Shown here piece by piece: positions 55,251 to 64,000 of a DNA stretch of 64,000 bases. Source of the stretch: Gnetum montanum (lineage: Eukaryota; Streptophyta; Gnetopsida; Gnetales; Gnetaceae). Position 1 is the first letter of the stretch. Each line of letters opens with the position of its first letter. Location: positions 1 through 64,000 of the forward strand of contig MNCI01008734.1 in NCBI GenBank assembly GCA_015680685.1, in the 5' to 3' direction. Position numbers and translations under genes: made by a program. The notes under the pieces are model-generated. The model searched no databases. It was not told the DNA's origin and saw only the letters and a program-made list of their open reading frames with translations.

Positions 55251-58200
55251 GAATTTTTTTTTTTAATTTGGTTTGGATTAGGGGATGTGTAGGGCCTAGG
55301 GTCCTCTAGGAGGAGATTGATTTCAACTGCTCATTTCAGTATGTCATCCTTATGCGTTGCATTGGTTGTCACAGATGCATCATCAAGAAACTACACCTTT
55401 GACACTTGCTTCATGTCTATGTTGTGGATAGCCAAAGAGGAGACATTATCACCATGGATGATAACTTGACCATCTTTGCATGGAATCTAGACTTCTTGGT
55501 GGATGGGAGAAGAAATGACCTATAGTTAAGCTAGCCAAGGCCTACTTAGGATTAGATTGAAGCTTGGAATCTCCTCTATGATAGTGAAATCTGTGGTAGT
55601 GGGGAATTGTTCTCCTACCACAAAGGCTAAGTTGATTATACCCCTAATAGTGATGTGTGATCCATTGAATAATTTTAGACACATTATTTTAATTAGTGTA
55701 ATCTCATCTACCAAGCCTTTCTTATTGATGATGGAGTACAGGACTATGTTTGTTACTACACCATCATCAATATGCATTGTACGAATCATGCACTACCCAA
55801 CACATATACTAATGAACAATGGAGTTGTAGTGAACTTCCCTCATTTGGGGTTAACCTTGACTACATTTTCATGAAATGCTAGGAATGTTGAACTTGATTC
55901 TTGTGGTGTAGGATTTAACATCATTGCATGCATTATGTTCTCATCTACAGGGATGTCCTCTGTAATAGAAATGGATGCCAAAATTTGGGCCAACGCTTGG
56001 AAGTGAGTAGATGAGATCATGAACAGGTTGCACAAGCTCAACATTTTGTTCTTTTAATTGAGCATTTATTTTATATGGGGTAGTGCAACTATGAAGTCCT
56101 TTTCATTGACCATTGTGTTGGCCTTGACTTCCTTCATGTAGCTTGAGAGACAAATCTCTTGTGGATGGGACTTATGCTTGGGTTGCTTGGCCTGCTTGGG
56201 GGTCGTGGGCCTAATGTTCAATTTTTGCTTACTGGTTATGGCCTTTGCTTTGGCCATAGGGTTGCAAGATGCTCATTCATCCTCTTATGTTTCCATTTGG
56301 TAGCCCTACTTGGGTTACTAGTGGGGTCAACCTTGGAAGGAGAAGAGATTGAGATATTACCCATTGTTGGGCTTTAGGTAAGTGAGGGGCCATCATGTTG
56401 TGGTACCCTTATGAAAAATGGTTTTTTAGGAGTTGTTATGGAACAAAATCATTGTGGCACCTTGATGATAAAAGGTTTCTTAGCAATTATTGTTACTACA
56501 TCATGCCAGTTTGACATCTTAGTGGACGATTAACTTGGTTGTTAATTTAATGTCTTAGTGGATGATTGTTGTTGGACCTTAATCACATAGGGTGTTATGG
56601 GTGCCCAAGGTGGAACTTTGATAATAAAATGGAACCTCTTGCTTGTGGAGGCTAAGGGGATCCTTGCCTTGCTAGGAGGCATGCAGATCACAAAATATTT
56701 TTGTGCAAGTTTAGACTTGCCATCTACATTGATGGAGTTTATGACATAGGGGATGTTGTCTACATTGGATTGGCTCACTACATCAAGGACCAGTTGGCCC
56801 CTTTCTATCATTATTTTCAGGTCATCCTATAAAGCATGACAGTTGTTCATATTGTGACCAAACATCTGGTGGTAATGATAATATTGGTTTAGCTTGAAGT
56901 GTTGTTGGATTGGGGGCTTGTTTGATACTACTAACATGGGTTTCCTTAGTAGTTCATAGTACTTGTAATGTTTTTGATAGGAAATCTTTGATATGTATTT
57001 GTATTTTATTTTCCTAGCTTTCAAGAGTTTCTTTAGCAGTTTTGAGAGTTCCATTGGTAGTTATGTCTTCTTTGAATGATCCTTGCACTCAAAGTTGGAC
57101 CTTGGGGCAACCCTTGCTAATCAAGGTGAGTTGGTGGCTTTGTGAGATGGTGCCATGGGCTACTCTAGCTATCTAGCCTTGGTTGGTTTCTTTTGTTCTT
57201 GTGGCCTTACCAAGGAGTGACATGGGGAACACATTCATGAAGACATGTGGATAGACTTGAAAGAGTAGGCACTTATATCGAAATGTAACTAAGTATGCAT
57301 TAGGGTCTCCTACACTGTTGTACTTGGAAAGTTGAGGTATTGAGACACTAGTTGGGAGAGTTAGGGGACTTATGGGATCATCTCAGTAGAATCCACCACC
57401 TTGATGGTTTTGGAGGAGGCAACTTTGAGTCGCTTGATCTCCTCCATCAAACTTTGGATTAGTTGGAATGCTTGATCAAATCTTAGGGATGTGCTAGCTA
57501 GTTACATTGACTAGGCTTGTGTTACCTGTATGATGTAGCGTTGAATTCTTGGTTTCATAGTTTGCCAGTTTAACATTGTAGTAGACGATCATTGCCAGTT
57601 TAACATCATAGCAAATGATTGTTGCCAGTTTATCATTTTAGCAAATATGTTTAGTTGTTGTGTTGGCTAAGGAATGGATGTGTGTGGTTGAGGTGGACCA
57701 CACACAAGTGGGTTGGACAGATGTTGTGAGCACTAATGAGACAAGTAGGACATAGAATGCTTGAATCATTAGGGGCTAGAAGGTGGCCTCTACATGAGCA
57801 TAGGGTTGGGCAAATGCAGTGGTTACTTACAAGGAAGGCTGAATTGGCATAGTCACCATCTTGAAGAGAATATGTACCAAACTAAGGAGGGACTATACTA
57901 GGGAGTGGTTGTTGAAAGCTACTGTAGAGGGGGATCTTGCATTCATATTAGGCCTTGAACTCATCTTCTTCCTCTTGTGAGGCTTCCTTATAGGTTATTC
58001 TTGCATCATGCTTGTTTGCATGGATGAGTTGGGACAACACCTAGTGGTAGGTCTCCATGAGTAAAATTATGTCAAATAGGGAGGGGTTGTACTCCCATCT
58101 ATCTTGGTGGATTCATTTGTAGCCCTGTTTTACCTTCAAGTGAGAGTAATCCACTAGTAATCCTACAAGGATTTTGGCACAAAAATATTCTATTATTAAT

Positions 58201-58279
58201 GGCTTAGCATGGCATGGTTTGGGTGGATTGTGGTGTCAAATGTGTTAGACACTGATGTGGAAGGTTGATCTAGATTCAT
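55251..58279 (-). pseudogene. A2 gag-protease remnant
   Basis: Read on the minus strand. Gag pieces include the knuckle-like CHYHQMFGHNMNNCHAL (56870-56827) and MIERGQLVLDVVSQSNVDNI (56811 on), parallel to D's MIEQGQLNVNTLNQPSIDDV. The protease at 55789-55526 is open for 87 codons: MHIDDGVVTNIVLYSI, INLAFVVGEQFPTTTDFTI and FNLILSRPWLA, then ISSPIHQEV and GQVIIHGDN. D-D-G stands at the active site as in D. About 900 bp of the gag middle, present in A1 (2060-2470), is missing or reduced near 57200. Several frame changes. Confidence 0.85.
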
Positions 58280-58319
58280 GTTCATAGATCAAGTTGTCAA
58301 AGTTCTTGTTTGCAAAAAA

Positions 58320-58660
58320 TGGCTAACTCTAAAAATAATAGAAAAAATGACTAAGTCTACTGATAGAAAGAAAATGGCTAAGTATAAAAATGTAGAAAAA
58401 TTTCTAAGTGTAAAAATGTAGAAAAATGCCTAAATATGGAAATTGCAATAAAATTGACTAAGTGTAAAACTGTAGAAAATTGGCTAAGTATGAAACTATG
58501 GAAATTTGGCTAAGTATGAAATTCCAAAAATCTCACTAATATGAAACTTAGAAAATTTGGCTAAGTATGAAAATGTAGAAAATATGCTAAGTATGAAAAT
58601 GTAGAAAAAATGCTAAGTATGGAAATGCAAAGAAAATTGCTAACTATGAAAGCTACTAAA
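58320..58660 (-). repeat. A2 leader array
   Basis: Same GGCTAAGTATGAAAATGTAG array as at 3585-3925 in A1; unit count is nearly conserved. Confidence 0.85.
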
Positions 58661-58866
58661 AATGGGTAACTCTAGTGATACACTTGCTATGATAGAGCTA
58701 GCTATGCTCTCCTGAGTGCCTAGAATTTTGGTTAAGTGCCAAAGATACACTTTGGCTTTTGTCCAACAAGGTTCTAGGGGAACTGATGATAAGGTCCAAT
58801 CTACGGAAATTGGTGGTGGAAAGAGCATGTGAGACAACAATCAAAAAATGCAGAAGGAAATGGTGA

Positions 58867-58885
58867 GGCCCTCCTTTCAGCACTA
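58867..58885 (-). promoter_or_regulatory. A2 primer-binding site
   Basis: TAGTGCTGAAAGGAGGGCC on the minus strand, five bases inside the 5' LTR. Confidence 0.75.
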
Positions 58886-58890
58886 AAAAT

Positions 58891-60675
58891 TATAACAAAT
58901 GAAAACATTGACACTTGGAACACTGAGGGGTTTGCAAGTGCATAGCCTAACCCTACCTCTACATAAGAGCCTTTCTAGAAAATCAAGGTAGATTTTCGTA
59001 GATGATCTTGTTGATCAAATAGGGACTTTGCTGACTACAACCAGGGCATTGGGTGCAACTGAGAATGGCATGGTTAGCAAAAAATGAAAATGCAAACAAT
59101 GCAAAATGGTGCTAAGTATCAAAGAGATATTTCATGGTGCTAACTATAGAGTGTAGCTATGAAATGGATGCAAGCATAGCCAAGGGTTTTGACTGAAATG
59201 AGGGTGTCAACACATGGAGAATACCACCTAAGCATAATACAATGTGATGATGCATGAAAAGATGCAAAAACACATAAGAAAAATGCAAGAAAATGCTAGA
59301 GATGGGAGAGAGAAATGGAACACCACCATAAATGGGAGTGTAGTTAACTTTAAAAGGGTATTAGAAGGTACACAGTGTACAATAGGTGAAGTGGAAGCAT
59401 AGTAACATTCTTGGTGGTGTTGGATCATGAATTTTGCTGCTTGCCATGATGAATTGTGACTAACGGGTTGGCCACTGTAGTGTACCATTTGGTGTTCTAT
59501 AGGGCTGCAATGGGGCTACGATGTATCTTGTGGTGTAGGGCTACAATAGGGTCATGGTATACTGTGTAGTGTAGGATTGCAATAGGGCCACAATGTACCA
59601 TACAGTGGAGCTATGCCTCTCTATCGGTGTGGTGTGCTTTAGGTTTCATTCACCCATAGAGCTAAGTGCTAAGAGGCCAAAATGCCAAATGCCAAATGAA
59701 ATTACCAACTAGCAACCCCGAAAATGTTGGGGGTTTAGGGGTATTTATAGGACTAAGGTTAGTCCAAAATGTGGATCGGGTGCCATGTGGCAATGCAGTA
59801 GGTGGGACTACAAGAAAAATTTAGAAAATTTTCTAAGTTTGGAGGTGACTAGAAAAAGTTCAAAAAAATTTCTAACTCTAGTTGCTACACTCTCTATGCT
59901 CACCCTTTGCTATCCTCACTACACTCTAGATCATAGTCTTGATAGGTAGCAAAAATTTTGCAAAACTGGTGTTCCATGATAGCTATGCTAGGTATGCTCT
60001 AAAGTGTAGCACAACAATTAGGCAAAATTTGCAAAAACCTAAAGTCCAATGCTGCTATGCCTGCTACACTCATGAGCATAGTAGTAAGGGATAAGGCATA
60101 GCATGGACACTTTAAAAGAATTTGGTAAAAATTGCAATCCTTATTCTTTCTATGCCAACTACACTCTGGAGCATAGTAGAAGAGGTAGCCTTAGGAGTTA
60201 GAAAATCTGCCAAACTATTTCTTCCATTCTAAGCTAGCATGATAAGTTTTCACTTGATACTCATGCAAATTAGCCACTTGAGTATTGTTATGCTTTCTAT
60301 GCACAAGAGCATAGCAGGAGGAATGGGATCATAGAAGGACACTTAGAAAAATTTCTACGGCTTGTGTCATCATTTTCACACTTAGGAAAAATCTGCAAAA
60401 CTGGCTCTGGGTGTGTTGACTATGCTAGCTACACTCTAGAGCATAGTAGGGGCAATGAGAGTGTAGCACAACACTTAGAAAAATTACTACAGCTTATGTC
60501 ATCATTTTGACATTTAGCCAAAATTATAGAAAATTGGCTATTAAAGTTGACTACACTCTACTATAGTGGAGAGTATGGTCCCAGCACTTAGAAAAATTTG
60601 TGGAATGTGCCATTGTTCTATCACTTAGCTAAATTTGAGTTGAGAAGTGATAGCCCAAATTTTTGTGATGTTTTA
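58891..60675 (-). repeat. A2 5' LTR
   Basis: 1785 bp. It contains eight near-palindromic CTACACTCTAGAGCATAG-type units between 59880 and 60565, and repeated ACACTTAGAAAAATTT. TATA box at 59742-59749. Confidence 0.9.
59742..59749 (-). promoter_or_regulatory. TATA box of A2 5' LTR
   Basis: TATAAATA on the minus strand, context CCTATAAATACCCC. Confidence 0.72.
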
Positions 60676-60680
60676 GTGAT
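60676..60680 (-). repeat. Target-site duplication of A2, right
   Basis: GTGAT, paired with GTGAC at 51429-51433; also seen at 5718-5722 beside A1. Confidence 0.8.
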
Positions 60681-62690
60681 CATGGTTTATTTGATCATTT
60701 CAGTTATTATTTTAAATGTATTTTTATATTAATAATTAATTCTATATTTACTAGAGTTTGTTGGAAGGGTTGAACTCTCAAAAATTGATGGTTTAATATT
60801 ATTCTATTCATTAACCCTTTGGGGTAGTTGGAAAATTTTTGAAAAATTTTCATTAGAAACCTTAAGGTTTGTGACCCCCATGATTAAGAGCTTACCTCTA
60901 GTAGCTATAGGATCAAAGAACGAAGTGATTTGGGCAAATGGTATGAAAGTTATGGGCTTTGAGAAATTACAAAAGCTCCCCTCTCATTTTGAAGAAATTG
61001 ACAAAAGATTACAAAGTGTTGGATGGTATTTATAGAATTTTTGTGCTATGTTGGCTGGTCCTATTAAATGGGGCCTTGTTGATGTAGCTAGTCACATTGA
61101 CTAGGCCTAGTTGGTGGGGCCTGGTTGACATAGCCAGTCACATCAACTAAGCCTAACTAACATGGCTATTGATCATCATTGACTTTTTCAAAAATAATTT
61201 AAAATAATAAGTTTTTGTGTGAAATGAGGATCAATTGGAAGCTCAAAAAGCCATGAACATGATCAAAATATTAGAAGAGGATATTGATGTTTCAAAAATT
61301 AAGAAATGATTGGAGAATGCAATTTTATGGAGAAAAATTCCTTAAGGAGTACATAGTTGGATGCATGATGGAGCACATGAAAGAATTGATTGTAACAACA
61401 TCTAGGGGTAAGGGACTTAACTAACCACATCATGAGATATGTAGCACATACCCTTTTTACCCTTAGATAACCTCAAATAAGGAGTTTGTGGACCTCATAG
61501 TTTATTAATGGTTACTAAAAGTTAAGGACCAAACCTAAAGAATCTACCCATGAATTTCAACATGTTAAATTAAGACATTAAAAAAAGATGAAAACTAGTA
61601 GTGAGGTGAGTTATGAAGAGCACCAATGAATGAGATAGAGAATGGAATAGATGTCCCAATCATGGTCATATGAAGTCCCTTTTGGAATTTGTGGTTAAAT
61701 GACCTGATAAAGTCCGACCTTAGTCTAGACCAAAACCAACTACTTTTAGTGACTTTGCATTACCACACTAAGATTGGTCTACCCACTCGAGACACAAGAA
61801 TATTCCCTCAAATAATCACTATTCCTAATTGAGAAGAAAAGTGAAGTAGGAAATGAGAAAGCACATTATTTAGAGGGGACCTTTAGGCAACATGTCTTTC
61901 TAGTCCCATAACCAATTCTTGTAACTTAATTTTGTTTAAGTTGTGTGTTATCAATTCCCATCATGTTTTTTTGGGAATTTTATGCTTTTCATGAATTTTT
62001 GGATAGAAACCACACCATGTAGAGACTTATTCAACTTCCTATTATTGGTTGACATAGAACTATAAGAAATCCATGAAAAAACACATGCACTCAAGTGAGT
62101 AGAGAGGTACAAAGAGTATTGAACCTCCTTGAAGCAACATCCTTTTCAAACCTTTGAATCTTTTCCAAGCTTGGAAACTACCAAGGGCATAAGTTCATTA
62201 AAGTTTTATTAATGAAAAAATGGATCTCATATTCCAAAAATAAGGAAAAGCATAGAGTTTGTGGATGGCTAGATGATGTGGAATCACATCCTATTCTATG
62301 AAAAAGAAAACAATTTTAGTTATTAGTCATCAAAATTTAAAAATAGAAATCAGAAATAGCAACCAAAAATATTAAGTACAAACCACCATTAGCAAATAGC
62401 TAGAGAACCATTGTGTACTATTAGTAATAAAGTAATTTTATTAGAAGATAAGAAAAAATCACATAAAAATAAGGAAAAATATAAAATAAATTGTAAATTA
62501 TTCAAGTAAGATAAAATGTACTAACGATGTTGTGAAACAAAAATTGAAAAAATTAATAAAGTAAAAAGAAAAAGTTGTAATATAGAGAAGGTGTGAAATA
62601 AAAAGTTGTAAAAATAACAAAGTGTAAAACAAATAGATGAAAAACTAAGGAGTCAATATAATGGTTAGCATGGATGGCCATCTCACCCTT
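60681..62690 (-). other. B2 non-coding region after pol
   Basis: Aligns with B1 5723-7685 and C 30890-32840. ACTAGGCCTAGTTG-type repeats at 61075-61165 and a TATAAATA (minus strand) at 61027-61034. No gene seen. Confidence 0.75.
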
Positions 62691-64000
62691 GACTAAGTTG
62701 TAAGGAGAAGATTTGAAAAATTGAGCATGATTGTTCATCTCTTGAGGCATTTCTTCAACTATCTTGCTTGGGTTCATGGAAAGGTTTGACTTATTGTATA
62801 TTAACCAGCTACCATTTGTTTAGGCTCTTAGGTTTTTAGATCAACATGGCCCCAAAAGAAAAAGTTTCATAAATGATAGAAGGCCCTTTTCACAAGCTTT
62901 GAAAGTTAGTCCATTAAGGTATATGTATTGGGTTCTAATAGAGAACCTTATCTCTAGGTTGAATTTTCAATTTTTCCATCCTAACGTGATGATGCTTTTT
63001 GTTGAATGCCTTGTACACTTCATTCAGGGATAGGACCACCAATAAATTTTCATCTAGGATATTGTAGTTGATTAATCATTCTCTTTGTGCTAAGCTAAGG
63101 CCAAGGTCTAAGTTATAAGTTGTTGAAAGTGTAGAAACCTTGGATTAGATAAGAAAAGTTGGTAATTTTCCATACACTAGACCATATGAAGAGTAGCCTA
63201 TAGGGAGCTTCCATGTAGAGTGGTATTCCTAGCTGGAATCATTTGGTTTTGTTCTCCATTCTCTCTTATATTTGCTAATAGTTCTTGTTAGGATCTTTGT
63301 GATCTTCCTATTAGTAACTTTTGCTTGATCATTGGCTTAGGAGTAGTAGGGTGTTCTTGGTTTATGTCAACCCCCAAGAATTACATAAGCTTACAAAAGG
63401 TAGTGCTATAAAATGGGTTCTATTGTCCGAAATTAGTGCATGTGGCATCCCAAACATATTTACAACATTTTGTTGTACAAACCAAACAATAGTAGACATT
63501 GTATAGTCGATGATGACTGCTACTTCTACCCATTTTGTATAGTAATCAATGGTGATAATTATGTATGCCTTTTCATTTGACATGGACATGATGAAACCCC
63601 TAAAGTTGATGCACTAGATGTGAAATAATTCTAGTGGTTGAATCTACTATTAAGGTCCCTCCATTCGAGTAGTCATCTCCCTATCTCATTAATAGCATTG
63701 ACATGAGTGGATAAATTAGTTGATGTTCCTAAGATGGTTGGCCAATAATACCTTTCCATCAATATGTAAATGTCTATGCATCTCCTAGCATAGTGGCTTC
63801 CACAATGACCCTCATGAACNTATGTACATGGCTATGCATCTCCTAGCATAGTGGCTTCCACAATGACCCTCATGAACATCCTAGAGAACACAGTTGATCA
63901 ACATGAGGTACACACCAACAAACCAAGCCATTGGTGCATACCCTGTAAAGGTGTCTATTGATTTCCATGAAGCATTTGGCTTGATCAGGAAACTATTATT
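62691..64000 (-). pseudogene. B2 integrase remnant, runs off the window
   Basis: The catalytic core at 63589-63362 has TIDYYTKWVEVAVIIDYT and FGMPHALISDNRTHF, keeping the S-D-N of the second catalytic Asp that B1 and C have lost. The C-terminal portion runs to about 62700, the zinc-binding part is towards 63800-64000. An N at 63820 splits a duplicated 57-bp stretch of the zinc-binding region. The parent enzyme integrates element cDNA; stops make this copy inactive. Confidence 0.85.
63762..63878. other. Single N between two copies of a 57-bp stretch
   Basis: TATGCATCTCCTAGCATAGT through CCCTCATGAAC occurs before and after the N at 63820. B1 has it once (near 8810-8855), so this is probably an unmerged contig overlap. 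Confidence 0.7.

Larger units (their letters stand above)
51434..60675 (-). mobile_element. A2: complete non-autonomous Tat-like element
   Basis: A 9.2-kb element: 5' LTR 58891-60675, primer site, leader array, gag-protease remnant, tail arrays, polypurine tract, 3' LTR 51434-53237, with a 5-bp target duplication. No RT, RNase H or integrase occurs between the protease (about 55370) and the 3' LTR. It is the same lineage as D, but with different LTR repeats and no captured gene in the leader. Confidence 0.9.
48076..64000 (-). mobile_element. B2: Athila-like element, split by F and A2
   Basis: On the minus strand from 64000: integrase, non-coding region, internal promoter, A2 insertion (51434-60675), third ORF, then the 3' LTR at 48285-48076, which continues at 42850-42176 after F. 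It has the same order as C from 18500 to 36821. The part 60681-64000 is near-identical to B1 5723-8981; in an 87-bp integrase stretch starting at 63365 I count four differences. The remaining pol and gag lie beyond the window. Confidence 0.87.

Noticed and set aside
1-64000. A1 and A2 as independent insertions into two B elements
   Set aside because: Both share the same junction with B and the same decayed LTR end, so one is a copy of the other.

Overview
This window looks like nuclear DNA from a land plant, made almost entirely of old, nested LTR retrotransposons. Large elements carry degenerate Ty3/gypsy proteins. Two captured gene fragments belong to plant/eukaryotic families: a callose synthase and a CCR4-type deadenylase. 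CpG is scarce, and most stop codons and primer-site changes look like C-to-T or G-to-A, as expected after long cytosine methylation. A repeat-bloated genome of the gymnosperm kind fits, but the sequence does not prove the lineage. I see no intact host gene, rRNA, tRNA or CRISPR array.

Layout. (1) 1-222 is unassigned. (2) 223-12715, minus strand, is a block made of a partial non-autonomous Tat-like element (A1, 223-5717) sitting inside an Athila-like element (B1, 5718-12715). (3) 12716-36821, plus strand, is an Athila-like element (C) with a truncated 5' LTR, a tRNA-Asp-type primer site, gag, protease, RT, RNase H, integrase, a third ORF and a 3' LTR. Its integrase is split by a complete 11.5-kb element (D, 18717-30218). 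(4) 36822-42176 holds a three-copy tandem repeat, two LTRs with primer sites in opposite orientations (G and G'), and gag fragments. (5) 42176-64000, minus strand, is another Athila-like element (B2). Its 3' LTR is split by a 5.2-kb copia-like LTR element (F, 42851-48075), and the region upstream of its third ORF is split by a complete A element (A2, 51434-60675). The part 55369-64000 matches 223-8981 in direct orientation, including the same A-in-B junction, so this is a segmental duplication and not two insertions.

A and D are one lineage. They share the gag-protease, primer-site and polypurine-tract types and have no RT, RNase H or integrase, so they must have depended on an autonomous partner. 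The Athila-like elements B/C have gag, pol and a large third ORF preceded by a TATA promoter that resembles the promoter in their own LTR.

Most notable: D carries about 1.18 kb of callose synthase coding sequence in one frame, antisense to the element. F carries a CCR4-like endonuclease/exonuclease/phosphatase domain in the element's sense orientation. D's LTRs contain five copies of a 192-bp repeat. In both A and D a short motif of the LTR recurs in an array in the untranslated leader. The Athila-like third ORF may have had its own LTR-like promoter.
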